NCBI GenBank assembly: GCA_943788775.1
Contig: CALSRO010000005.1
Location: 372,001-436,000, forward strand
Source: an uncultured Flavobacteriales bacterium
GTDB taxonomy: Bacteria > Bacteroidota > Bacteroidia > Flavobacteriales_G > Salibacteraceae
Direction of reading: 5' to 3'
DNA length: 64,000 nt
The translations under genes were made by a program, and so were the position numbers. The notes beneath the pieces were generated by a model. That model was given only the letters and a program-made list of their open reading frames with translations, made no database searches and was not told the DNA's origin. Position 1 is the first letter of the stretch. Every line of letters starts with the position of its first letter. Positions 7,770 to 15,852 of this stretch are shown here, one piece after another.

Positions 7770-9374
7770 ATGGAGAGGTTGACCAAAAATGAAAAGATCA
7801 TTGTTGGCATATTAGCCTTACTCAGTGCGGTGACCTACTTACTGAATCTTGGATTGCTACCCTTGCGCATTGATGAATCCATTCGGACCACCATTGCCAT
7901 CGAAATGATGAACAGTGGTGATTTTATCACTCCTACCATGTGGGGGCAATTTTATTACAGCAAACCCCCACTTTTTAATTGGATACTCATTGGGTTTTGG
8001 CAATTATTTGACTCATTATCATTGTTTGTCTATCGACTTCCATCGGTCCTGTCCTTTTTTGGAATTTCTATCGTTACTTGGTTTGTTTCTCGCAAACATA
8101 TTGGTGAAAAGGCCGCAGTGATGGCGGCTTTTGGGTTTCTGCTTTGCAGTACCCTCGTCATTCGAGATAGCATGTTTGGATACATCGATCCTATGCTTTC
8201 TATGGTGACTTTGATGGGGTTTTACACGGTCTTTCATTTTCATCAACAAGGGAAGTATTGGTACCTATTTGTTTTGAGCTACTTCCTAGCAGCTATCGGA
8301 GTAATGTTGAAAGGTGCTCCAACCTTACTTTTTCAGGCGATCACGCTATTGGTGTGGTTTGTTTATAAGAGAGATTTCAAGTCACTTTTCAAACCATCTC
8401 ATTTTGCGGGAATGGCTTTGTTTATCGTTTTAGTGGGATCGTATTTCTACTTGTATTCGACTCAAAATGACGTAAGCAACTATGCTGCTGGATTAGAGAA
8501 ACAAGTTGCGCTTCGAACACCAGCGCATCATGAATGGTACGAGACCTTGTTTTACTACCTCATTTTTCCCTTTGAGAACTTCGGGATGTTGTTGCCCACA
8601 TCGCTATTCACCTTAGTCGCTTTCAGGAAAGGAATGATTAAGCGTTGGTTTCAAAATGACTTTTTGGCCTTCACATTCTTGATCTTGTGTGTGAATGTGA
8701 TTCCTTATTGGCTTTCACCTGGTTATCGTTTCAGATACTTGATGATGCTCTATCCGCTGTGGTTCATATTGGGTGCGGAAGCTTATTTTTCGGTGAAGGG
8801 TGCCGAAACCATAAAACTTTGGATCAACCGAGCGTTTTTACTCATTGGCATTCTTTTGATTCCAACGTTCGTGTATTGGTATTTCTTCCAATTGGAAATG
8901 GTAGATGTTGAGTTGACCATCTGGTTGATAGTCATATGTGCTGCTGCTGCTATAGCGCTGCTATTCTGGTTTCGAAAGTCAAGTTATCGCATCTATCTGT
9001 CCTTCGCGTTCATCATCCTATTCAGGATTGGCTATGATGTTGGATTCATTCCTCAATGGTCAGCTGATGAGGATAATATCGAGGTTTACAAACGAGTGCA
9101 GGCCGAAAAGATACTTAAGGCCGCTAATGGAAAAACCATTCGCGTGTTCGGAAAAACACCCATGAGCAGATCCTATGCCTTTTATTTAGGTGCTGGACAG
9201 GGTGAAATCATTAGAAAGACAACGGAGATCGACACAAATTATGTGTATTTGATTACTGATACTAGATTGCCAATGATTAAGGATTATGAGTACGAAAGTC
9301 TTTATGAATATGAATTGAGGTTCAAAACGTACATCGTTTACTTGATTGATTTTAAGGGGAAAAAGGAGGGTTAA
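7770..9374 (+). CDS. GT-C glycosyltransferase, ArnT/PMT-like (family 39/83), copy 2
   Basis: A tandem paralogue of the preceding gene, 534 aa, alike along its whole length: PLRIDESIRTTIAIEMM with Asp35-Glu36, YYSKPPLFNW, WFVSRKHIGEKAAVMAAFGF and YWLSPGYRFRYLMMLYPLWF all have direct counterparts in copy 1. Its role should be lipid-linked sugar transfer at the periplasmic face of the inner membrane. The most variable part between the copies is the last ~100 residues, after the membrane region. Translational coupling with copy 1 is likely because the ATG abuts its stop. The end overlaps the convergent GtrA-like gene by 4 bp. Confidence 0.85.
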   Translation: MERLTKNEKIIVGILALLSAVTYLLNLGLLPLRIDESIRTTIAIEMMNSGDFITPTMWGQFYYSKPPLFNWILIGFWQLFDSLSLFVYRLPSVLSFFGISIVTWFVSRKHIGEKAAVMAAFGFLLCSTLVIRDSMFGYIDPMLSMVTLMGFYTVFHFHQQGKYWYLFVLSYFLAAIGVMLKGAPTLLFQAITLLVWFVYKRDFKSLFKPSHFAGMALFIVLVGSYFYLYSTQNDVSNYAAGLEKQVALRTPAHHEWYETLFYYLIFPFENFGMLLPTSLFTLVAFRKGMIKRWFQNDFLAFTFLILCVNVIPYWLSPGYRFRYLMMLYPLWFILGAEAYFSVKGAETIKLWINRAFLLIGILLIPTFVYWYFFQLEMVDVELTIWLIVICAAAAIALLFWFRKSSYRIYLSFAFIILFRIGYDVGFIPQWSADEDNIEVYKRVQAEKILKAANGKTIRVFGKTPMSRSYAFYLGAGQGEIIRKTTEIDTNYVYLITDTRLPMIKDYEYESLYEYELRFKTYIVYLIDFKGKKEG

Positions 9375-9799
9375 CGTTTTTCAAACACCCAGCGCTTACT
9401 GAAATAATTCAGTAGGAATTTACCTCCCATCACTAGAATTTTTGCTCCGATTAGAAAGTCTGCAAAAAACTCGGTTTGTGACAAACCTTTCATGACAAAT
9501 GCTCCTGCAAACATGAATACGAACGAAAATGCTACGGAGAGTAGAAACGCGGTAGAAGCCTTACGATTTAGGGTGAAAACGAACTTCTTCTGCATGAAAA
9601 AGTTCACCACCATCCCTATAAAAGCTGAGCAAAGTTCGGCCCAAAAGACGGGTAGAATATATCTGAAAAGCAACGTGAACGATAGGAAGTCTAGCCCTGT
9701 CCCCAAAAGGGATGTAGTGGCAAACTTCACCATCGAAAAGCCTGTCTGTTTTATGTTTTTCAAGTCCTTCACGATGTTAGGTATAAAACCTATTGACAA
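9371..9799 (-). CDS. GtrA-family membrane protein
   Basis: A 142-residue protein with four predicted transmembrane helices. The start of the domain, VKFATTSLLGTGLDFLSFTL, and the closing KFLLNYFSKRWVFEK match the GtrA/DPMS family pattern. GtrA proteins are thought to flip polyprenyl-phosphate-linked sugars across the inner membrane. That fits the two convergent GT-C transferases, which need such donors on the periplasmic side. A functional link is inferred from position; the genes are on opposite strands and overlap by 4 bp. Confidence 0.85.
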   Translation of the reverse strand: MSIGFIPNIVKDLKNIKQTGFSMVKFATTSLLGTGLDFLSFTLLFRYILPVFWAELCSAFIGMVVNFFMQKKFVFTLNRKASTAFLLSVAFSFVFMFAGAFVMKGLSQTEFFADFLIGAKILVMGGKFLLNYFSKRWVFEKR

Positions 9800-9851
9800 A
9801 AGTGAATTAAAAACCTTGGTTTAGTAAGTAGATTACATCTTGTTTTGAACC

Positions 9852-9859
9852 TAAGTTTG
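9852..9859 (+). promoter_or_regulatory. -7 box TAAGTTTG near the 9864 gene
   Basis: Perfect match to TAnnTTTG, ending only 4 bp before the ATG at 9864. No good -33 element was seen at the usual spacing. If active, it would give a nearly leaderless transcript. Confidence 0.3.
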
Positions 9860-9863
9860 AGGT

Positions 9864-10754
9864 ATGCTTAGAATTCTTGCCATCTTCTCGTTTATTATCA
9901 TGTGCTCGAACCCCGTTTTTGCACAGAAAAAGCGCATGAAACAAAAGCCCGTAAGCTTCAATCGGCACTACAATGAAATCCTACCTGCGAAACCACAATT
10001 CAAACCAAGTGGATGGATACTAGGTCCGGGAGTGACCTATATGGCAACGACTTTTGTGCCCATCAACAAAACTTTTCAGAAAACGGACGTATCTCAATTC
10101 AATGCAAAACTGACCGCCTTGGGTCGGCCAGGGCTTTATGCCGAAGTTGGGCGTTACCGTATGTTTCAATACTCCAAGTTGATCAAATACATGGATTATG
10201 GGATCAGCTATAAAGGTTTACGTGGAACAGAAAAAGGGGAAGGTCAATGGGTGAGTTTGCCGGGAGAGGTGGCTACGACCGCATTAGAACAAACCTCTGG
10301 ACAGTTTGGATACCACTACGCGGAGGCGTTTGTCAATTTCAATCACGTTTGGCGACTGGGTAAATACAATTTCTTGCAAAACAGCATTGGCGCGAATGCG
10401 GGGTACGCGTTTATTAGCAACTTAGCAGGGGCTACGGTTTCTGCTGCCGCCACCGGAAATCCAGGTCAATTCTCTACTCAGCTGCACTACAAGCTAGGTT
10501 ATGGAATCAAAATGAGGGGCAACTGGCTCATCATACCTGCCTTGGAAACACCGATTTTGAATATCCTGCCCTTTGAGCCACCGCGTTCTTCCCTTGGGTT
10601 TTTCGCGAGCCGATATCGCCCGGTGATTTTAAGCGTTCGAATCTTCTTCATGCGACCAGCCAACACATTGGATTGTACTCCGGTCCGAACCAGAGAGGGA
10701 ACTAAAATGCCTACGGATATGGGTAAGCAAAAACAGTTAGACGAAACAAAGTAG
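9864..10754 (+). CDS. secreted/outer-membrane protein of unknown function
   Basis: A 296-residue protein I do not recognise. Residues 1-20 (MLRILAIFSFIIMCSNPVFA) form a Sec signal peptide with an AFA-Q-like cleavage site, followed by a basic stretch (QKKRMKQKP). The mature part has alternating aromatic/polar segments (YAEVGRYRMFQYSKLIKYMDYGISYKG, with further runs near residues 150-165 and 210-222) suggestive of outer-membrane beta strands. The last ~30 residues are charged and lack a T9SS sorting domain. It stands alone between convergent neighbours. A porin-like or outer-membrane-associated role is a guess from strand pattern only. Confidence 0.6.
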   Translation: MLRILAIFSFIIMCSNPVFAQKKRMKQKPVSFNRHYNEILPAKPQFKPSGWILGPGVTYMATTFVPINKTFQKTDVSQFNAKLTALGRPGLYAEVGRYRMFQYSKLIKYMDYGISYKGLRGTEKGEGQWVSLPGEVATTALEQTSGQFGYHYAEAFVNFNHVWRLGKYNFLQNSIGANAGYAFISNLAGATVSAAATGNPGQFSTQLHYKLGYGIKMRGNWLIIPALETPILNILPFEPPRSSLGFFASRYRPVILSVRIFFMRPANTLDCTPVRTREGTKMPTDMGKQKQLDETK

Positions 10755-10756
10755 GC

Positions 10757-11182
10757 TTACTCACGCCATTCAATTTTCTTATGGGTCCCATCGCAATAGG
10801 GTTTGTTGGCTGAGTGGCCGCATCGACATAAAGCGGTGATTTTTGCACGCTGTTCTACCGCCCCATTGGAATGAGTGATTTCCACATCACCGTGAATGCG
10901 AACTGGCCCATTTGGGAACACTTCAATTTTTACTTCGCTGCTTTCTGGCTTCTGCTTTCCTTCGGAGTTTCTGTACCATGTCAATGCTCCGGATGGGCAT
11001 TTTTCCACTTGTGCGATGAGCTCTTCAGCAGTGGCTCCTTCAACTTGAATCCAGGGTTTGCTTTTAGGATTGAAAACTCCGGGTAAACCTCTCCAGCATT
11101 TTTCTGAATGGATGCATGTATTTGGTTTCCAAACTACCGTGATCTCTCCGTTGGTGTATTCCTTGCTAATGTTTGCGCTCAT
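10757..11182 (-). CDS. ferredoxin-like (Fer4_19) plus CDGSH iron-sulfur protein
   Basis: A 141-residue two-domain Fe-S protein. The N-terminal domain has CIHSEKC (Cys23, Cys29) and KCPSGALTW (Cys62), the divergent 4Fe-4S mono-cluster domain often annotated Fer4_19. The C-terminal domain has CRCGHSANKPYCDGTH, a full CDGSH signature (three Cys and one His) for a 2Fe-2S cluster. It is probably a cytoplasmic electron carrier or Fe-S/redox sensor. The gene starts in a 4-bp overlap with the upstream sulfotransferase-like gene, so the two are translationally coupled. No partner enzyme is evident from context. Confidence 0.9.
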   Translation of the reverse strand: MSANISKEYTNGEITVVWKPNTCIHSEKCWRGLPGVFNPKSKPWIQVEGATAEELIAQVEKCPSGALTWYRNSEGKQKPESSEVKIEVFPNGPVRIHGDVEITHSNGAVEQRAKITALCRCGHSANKPYCDGTHKKIEWRE

Positions 11183-11913
11183 CGTTTTGGGGTGTAATTG
11201 TTTTGATAATCGTAGGTAGGGTTAGTTTCAATTTTTTGGTAGTTCAAAGCATTTAAGACCTCCTCATCCAACATTTCTGAGATCACGCGTAGGTGGGTAG
11301 GTGGAAATTTATCCTTGAATTTGTCGGTCTTATAATAGAGCATGCGTTTCGCATCAAAATGCTTACTCATACCCACTTTTTCAGGCAGATGCCATTGGTT
11401 AGATTTTGGCTCGAGTGCGAACTTATCTTGGAGCAGCTTTAAGCTCTCAGCCGTTTTTTTGATGGTGTCTTCGTAGCGAATGATCTGTACTCTATCTGGA
11501 GCCTCTTCTGCGAATTGCAGCCACTTTTTATGAAACAAATTCCAGTCAATCATGAATTGACCATTGGCAATTTTCGCTCGGTGCGGAATATAGCTGCCCT
11601 TTTTCGCCAACTTCATGAAACTCTGATACCAAGCGTACGGATCCTTGACAGCAATGACATATTTCAAGTTCGATTGTCCTGTGAGCTTCGATACTTTTTC
11701 ATCGAATGACTTGAAATCCGAAAAAGTGAAGTTGTTGAGAAACTGAGTTATAGGTATGAAGTGCTTTTCGTCATACAATCGGAAATGCTTGTGTGTCGGC
11801 AAACAGTCTGGGTAGTGCTCATTCCAAAACGAAATGTTTTTGAAGTTTTCCAGTAAAACTGCCTCGGTAAAATTGGTACCTGATCTCTCTAGGCCGTAAA
11901 TCATTAGATCCAT
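11179..11913 (-). CDS. sulfotransferase-like protein (P-loop, PAPS-type)
   Basis: 244 residues. The N-terminus MIYGLERSGTNFTEAVLLEN (residues 4-23) contains the 5'-phosphosulfate-binding loop typical of sulfotransferases (G-x-x-R-S-G-T-x-x). KYVIAVKDPYAWYQSFMKLA near residue 85-105 matches the 3'-phosphate-binding segment ([RK]DP-x-S). The family transfers sulfate from PAPS to carbohydrates or other hydroxyls; the acceptor is unknown. It is the upstream partner of the CDGSH gene (4-bp overlap) and lies 26 bp downstream of a second sulfotransferase-like gene on the same strand. Confidence 0.75.
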   Translation of the reverse strand: MDLMIYGLERSGTNFTEAVLLENFKNISFWNEHYPDCLPTHKHFRLYDEKHFIPITQFLNNFTFSDFKSFDEKVSKLTGQSNLKYVIAVKDPYAWYQSFMKLAKKGSYIPHRAKIANGQFMIDWNLFHKKWLQFAEEAPDRVQIIRYEDTIKKTAESLKLLQDKFALEPKSNQWHLPEKVGMSKHFDAKRMLYYKTDKFKDKFPPTHLRVISEMLDEEVLNALNYQKIETNPTYDYQNNYTPKR

Positions 11914-11939
11914 AAACGCGTCTTAAACCAAATGTAAAA

Positions 11940-12605
11940 CTATCGCGTTGGAATCCACCCGCGCAGGTTGTAATAGAAAATGAGGATGGGGTTTTTTACT
12001 CGTTTTCTGATTCTACGCCAGGTTAATTTTTTACCGGCATACTTCGGTGTTTTGTAATTGGATCGATTTGCGTGAGGATATTTTGTTTCGGGTATGGGCA
12101 GGCCTAAAAACTCACACAGTGCTAACCAGTTGTTGTGTTCTTTTAAATCATACACCAGCAAATCATCAGGTCGATCTTTGAAATAGTCCCGTACTTCCTT
12201 GATGTGCTCCTCATAGATTCTGATGGTGTGTTCCATGTTTTGAGCTGGGATTCCTCTGCCTCTGCCAAAAACCCATTCGTGCATAGGACTCCGCAAATTG
12301 TCAATGTGATATTTCACGCTTTTGTACCAAGAGTCTGAATCTCGAATGGTCAGAATGAATTTGCTACCCGGATACATAACATCCAGCTCTTTGAAAATTT
12401 GCGGAATGGGATTGTCTTCGAATGCATCATAGCGATCGATGTGTTCGGCCACCTGCTCCCAGTCTTGATGCAAAACTGGAGTGAGCAACTTCCAAGAATC
12501 TGGGCTTACTCGATATCCCAGCGCACTCAACGCCCGATTCATAGTCGTAGTTCCAGTTTTCATGAAACCGATACAGAAAACCTTTGGGCTTTTAGCTGCG
12601 CTCAC
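11940..12605 (-). CDS. sulfotransferase-family protein
   Basis: 221 residues with a GTG start at 12605. The P-loop FCIGFMKTGTTTMNRALSAL (residues about 10-29) and FILTIRDSDSWYKSVKYH (about 103-120) are the two PAPS-binding segments of the Sulfotransfer_4-like group; YKTPKYAGKKLTWRRIRKR near the C-terminus is strongly basic. It is unlike the neighbouring sulfotransferase outside these motifs, so this is a pair of distinct family members, not a recent duplication. Its substrate is not deducible. It begins 21 bp downstream of the pirin gene, so it may be cotranscribed. Confidence 0.8.
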   Translation of the reverse strand: MSAAKSPKVFCIGFMKTGTTTMNRALSALGYRVSPDSWKLLTPVLHQDWEQVAEHIDRYDAFEDNPIPQIFKELDVMYPGSKFILTIRDSDSWYKSVKYHIDNLRSPMHEWVFGRGRGIPAQNMEHTIRIYEEHIKEVRDYFKDRPDDLLVYDLKEHNNWLALCEFLGLPIPETKYPHANRSNYKTPKYAGKKLTWRRIRKRVKNPILIFYYNLRGWIPTR

Positions 12606-12625
12606 ACCTCAAAGAAACGGGATTT

Positions 12626-13516
12626 TTATCCAATACTCATCGGCACTTCCATCAGCAAGATTTCGGCATCCTCTGTGGCCTTGATATCTAGTGTGCTGAC
12701 GTCCCAGACTCCTAAACCGTCTCGCTTCTCCAGAGCTTGTCCATTGATGATTACCTCACCATCAATGATGAAGGCATAAACCCCATTTCCAGCCTTTTTT
12801 ACCGCGTATTCGGTCTTTTGATCTTTGTCGAATCTACCTAAGTGGAACCAGGCATCTTGGTGAATCCAGACCCCCTCGTCATCCGCATTGGGAGATAGTA
12901 CTTGTTGGAACTTGTTCTTGCGGTTTTCCACCTTGAATGTCATTTGATCGTAGCGAGGTTCCACGTCCTTCTTCTTTGGAAACAGCCAGATTTGAAGAAA
13001 CTTTACGGGTTTGTCAGCATTCTTATTGAACTCGCTGTGTTTGATACCCGTGCCCGCACTCATTACTTGAACATCTCCACTTTTAATCACCCCTGAATTT
13101 CCCATGCTGTCTTGGTGTTCGAGATCACCATCGAGCGGTATAGAAATAATTTCCATGTTGTTGTGCGGGTGCGTTCCAAAACCTTTTCCGCCTTCCACAA
13201 AGTCGTCATTCAATACGCGGAGCACGCCAAAATGCATACGCTCAGGATTATGATAATTCGCGAAACTGAAGGTGTGATTTGATTTTAACCAGCCGTGATC
13301 TGCCTTGCCACGACTATTTGCTTTGTGCAGAACCATGTTTTTCATAACAATGGATGATTTGTTGGGTAAATGATTGTATCCAACTCGAGCTTCCAGCGAG
13401 TCGAACGTAGAATTAGAAAAGTCAGAAACCCCCAGGTCCAGTGCCGACAATCGTGTCGCGGCTACTCCACCTAAAATTCCCAGACCTGCATTCTTAAAAA
13501 AATCTTTGCGTTTCAT
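12626..13516 (-). CDS. pirin-family bicupin protein
   Basis: 296 residues. The cupin signature is clear: FGTHPHNNMEIISIPLDGDL then EHQDSMGNSGVIKSGDVQVM and SAGTGIKHSEFN, the metal-binding His/His/Glu/His set of pirin/YhhW quercetinase-like proteins. A C-terminal second cupin (FHLGRFDKD to GLGVWDVSTLDIKA) lacks an obvious metal set, as usual. Unusually for the family, the N-terminus is KRKDFFKNAGLGILGGVAA, which looks like a degenerate Tat-type export signal (RK in place of RR). The protein may therefore be exported or membrane-anchored, whereas ordinary pirins are cytoplasmic. It lies 6 bp downstream of the GNAT gene. Confidence 0.88.
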   Translation of the reverse strand: MKRKDFFKNAGLGILGGVAATRLSALDLGVSDFSNSTFDSLEARVGYNHLPNKSSIVMKNMVLHKANSRGKADHGWLKSNHTFSFANYHNPERMHFGVLRVLNDDFVEGGKGFGTHPHNNMEIISIPLDGDLEHQDSMGNSGVIKSGDVQVMSAGTGIKHSEFNKNADKPVKFLQIWLFPKKKDVEPRYDQMTFKVENRKNKFQQVLSPNADDEGVWIHQDAWFHLGRFDKDQKTEYAVKKAGNGVYAFIIDGEVIINGQALEKRDGLGVWDVSTLDIKATEDAEILLMEVPMSIG

Positions 13517-13522
13517 AGCTTG

Positions 13523-13813
13523 TTATTTTCGAATAATGTCTTGCCAATCCTTATTCCGCTCAAGCATTGCGTTGGCAAAAGTGCAGAGCGGCAACACTTT
13601 TTGATTCTTTGCACGTGCCCATCGCACCATTTCGGCTACGATAGCTTTTCCTGCCCCTGTTCCCTTGGCATTAGGGGCGACCTCTGTGTGATCGATGATC
13701 ACATTGTTGGGGTCTATTCTGGAAAAAGTCATTCGAGCTATCGATTCAGCTCCTTCTAATAGTTCAAAAAGCCCTTTGGCGTTCTCTTCGGTATAAGAAA
13801 AGGAGCGTTCCAC
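13523..13813 (-). CDS. small GNAT-family N-acetyltransferase (YjdJ-type)
   Basis: A 96-residue single-domain GNAT-fold protein. IIDHTEVAPNAKGTGAGKAI (about residues 40-58) includes the acetyl-CoA pyrophosphate loop, followed by VRWARAKNQKVLPLCTFANA, which matches the compact GCN5-related group (PF14542). The start codon is GTG at 13813, overlapping the TAG of the nitroreductase gene by one base (TAGTG), so translation is coupled. The substrate is unknown. It is the second gene of a nitroreductase-GNAT-pirin run. Confidence 0.85.
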   Translation of the reverse strand: MERSFSYTEENAKGLFELLEGAESIARMTFSRIDPNNVIIDHTEVAPNAKGTGAGKAIVAEMVRWARAKNQKVLPLCTFANAMLERNKDWQDIIRK

Positions 13814-14403
13814 TAACTCAATTTTTTCGTGAATGCCGATACTGGTTTTCTATCTCTGGGTGCTATTTCTCTTTCATGAAAAGGGGCGCCCAATTTTTCT
13901 GGTGCGTCTAAATAACCCAGCACGATGAAACAAGCTATTTCGTGTTCTGCCGGATCAATTCCGAAGGCTTCAAGAGTCTTGTCCATGTGAAATCCTCCCA
14001 TCATGTGACCATAAATATCATTTTGAGCCGCCTGCATCAGAAGGGTTGTGTTTGCCGCACCCACATCATGCATATGGTGTCTGTTTTCTCTTCCCTTATA
14101 CTCAAACTTTCGCTTTGCTAAGGAGAGCAACATGTGCGATCCATTCTTGGCCCAAGGTTGGTTTCCATCCATCAAGCACTCCACCATTTTATGAAAAGCG
14201 TCAGTGCCCTTTTCCGCATATATATACTCCCAGGGTTGTTCGTTCATGCTACTTGCACTCCAGCTTGCGGCTTCAAAAAGCCCTTCCATAGTTTCTTCTG
14301 AAATGGACTTTTCGCTGAATGATCTAGCGCTCCATCGGTCTAAGATTAATGGGTGAATATCGTGTTTAGTTTGTGGTGTTTTTGGATGACTCATGCCGTT
14401 CAT
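13813..14403 (-). CDS. nitroreductase-family flavoprotein
   Basis: A 196-residue FMN-dependent oxidoreductase of the nitroreductase superfamily. RWSARSFSEKSISEETMEGL (residues about 19-38) holds the FMN-phosphate-binding arginines, SSMNEQPWEYIY is the conserved Asn-x-Gln-Pro-Trp segment, and the C-terminal FIVLGYLDAPEKLG matches the family. NAD(P)H-driven reduction of a quinone or nitro compound is likely; the physiological substrate is unknown. A second in-frame ATG at 14394 (MSHPKTPQ) is an equally possible start. A -7 box lies at 14417-14424. Confidence 0.9.
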   Translation of the reverse strand: MNGMSHPKTPQTKHDIHPLILDRWSARSFSEKSISEETMEGLFEAASWSASSMNEQPWEYIYAEKGTDAFHKMVECLMDGNQPWAKNGSHMLLSLAKRKFEYKGRENRHHMHDVGAANTTLLMQAAQNDIYGHMMGGFHMDKTLEAFGIDPAEHEIACFIVLGYLDAPEKLGAPFHEREIAPRDRKPVSAFTKKLS

Positions 14404-14416
14404 AGTTTTCAGAATT

Positions 14417-14424
14417 CAAATATA
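14417..14424 (-). promoter_or_regulatory. -7 box TATATTTG before the nitroreductase gene
   Basis: Perfect TAnnTTTG on the minus strand, 13 bp upstream of the first ATG, in an AT-rich intergenic stretch. It is the only plausible promoter for the nitroreductase-GNAT-pirin run. No -33 element at 19 bp was recognised. Confidence 0.4.
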
Positions 14425-14492
14425 TACAAATACAATAAATGTATGTACATGCAATATTATTTTACTTCACGTGGAGGATTCAGCGGTTGCCA

Positions 14493-15800
14493 TTATTTGT
14501 CTGGATTCGCTTTGTTGTTATCTCCATCGTCAGGAGAAACATCTGATGCCTCAGAAGTGTTCATTGCAGCCTCGCTAGCACGGTTTTCAACATCCAGCAT
14601 TTCCAAGACTTCATCGCCAACATCTTTCCGAGTAGCGCGAATCATTGCCCAAGTCATGATTAAACTTGTAGCGATTATGACAAACAGAAGAATACCATTC
14701 TGAAAGTCAGCTATCTGTTGTTCGACAGGAATGGCAAAGAACAAAAGCACGGTGATCAATCCCCGGGGTGCGATGTAGACTTCAGGATAGATGTCTCTCC
14801 CCATGAAGAGCTGTATCAATGCGAATCTCAATCCATAAATGGAAGCCAAAATGAGTATGGAAACCAGAATGACCTGTACGCTCAGCAATGAGCTCAACAC
14901 AATGGTAATTCCAAAAATGATGAAGAAGAATGTCCGCACTATGAACGCGGTTTCGGCCGTTACGATATGCAACTCGTGAAAGAGGGTTTTGACACTCTCT
15001 TGCTTCAACGTCTTTTTTAAGAAACCGGGGAAGAAGATTCCAGAGTTACTGATGATCAAGCCAAAGACAAGAATGATGATCAAACTACTCAAATGGAATT
15101 GCTTGCCGATGGCATAAAGCAAAATCAAGATCGCGATGAGCAAGAAGGTTTTTACTTGGGTCTTAATGTTCTGAAAGGCGTAAATCAAACCATAACTGGC
15201 GACCACACTGATTATGATAGTGATGATCAAACTACCCGCAAATTCACCCACTGCCTCACCCCCTGATAGATCTCCACCTAGAGAGAGCAAAAAATAGAAA
15301 AGCATAATCCCGAGAATATCACTAAACGTGCTTTCGTAAATAGAAAACTCCTTCTTTTTTTGGGGTAAATGCGATACTGAAGGAATGATGATGGCGCTGC
15401 TTAGAATTGATAGGGGAGTCGCGTAAATCATGGCGGTCAGCCAAGTGAAATTGGGGATGAGAATCATGATGATTAATGCAGCGGCTCCTGTGGCTGTGAG
15501 CAATCCGATGAGCGCGACCAATAATGATTTTCCGATAAGTGGAAGTTTATGCTTCTCTAATTTCAGATCGAGTGCGGCTTCCAAAACGATCATGATTAAT
15601 CCTACAATCCCCAATAACTCCAAGTAAGGAAACCAGTCGTTTTGTCCCACTCCAAAATAGTCCATGAACTGTTTGATGATGATGCCGGTAACAATCAGCA
15701 TCAGTACCGAGGGAACATTGACCTTCTTCGAAAGAATGTTGAAGAAATAGGAAAGTATAACCATTGCCGATGCGGCAATAATCAGGTTGTATGGACTCAT
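14493..15800 (-). CDS. cation:proton antiporter (CPA family)
   Basis: A 435-residue inner-membrane protein with 11-13 hydrophobic helices. The N-terminal region (LSYFFNILSKKVNVPSVLML, then VTGIIIKQ) is typical of Na+(K+)/H+ exchangers of the CPA1/CPA2 superfamily. TPLSILSSAIIIPSVSHLP corresponds to the cross-over helix, and YESTFSDILGIML carries the conserved acidic residue that normally binds the ion. YIAPRGLITVLLFF is the late conserved Pro-Arg-Gly segment. The C-terminal 40 residues are acidic and cytosolic. It is probably involved in pH or sodium homeostasis. It lies 52 bp from the DUF389 gene on the same strand. Confidence 0.9.
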   Translation of the reverse strand: MSPYNLIIAASAMVILSYFFNILSKKVNVPSVLMLIVTGIIIKQFMDYFGVGQNDWFPYLELLGIVGLIMIVLEAALDLKLEKHKLPLIGKSLLVALIGLLTATGAAALIIMILIPNFTWLTAMIYATPLSILSSAIIIPSVSHLPQKKKEFSIYESTFSDILGIMLFYFLLSLGGDLSGGEAVGEFAGSLIITIIISVVASYGLIYAFQNIKTQVKTFLLIAILILLYAIGKQFHLSSLIIILVFGLIISNSGIFFPGFLKKTLKQESVKTLFHELHIVTAETAFIVRTFFFIIFGITIVLSSLLSVQVILVSILILASIYGLRFALIQLFMGRDIYPEVYIAPRGLITVLLFFAIPVEQQIADFQNGILLFVIIATSLIMTWAMIRATRKDVGDEVLEMLDVENRASEAAMNTSEASDVSPDDGDNNKANPDK

Positions 15801-15852
15801 GTCAGAGTTTTATTTTCGTTTGGATAGCGGAAAATTACTGAATCCAATCGTC

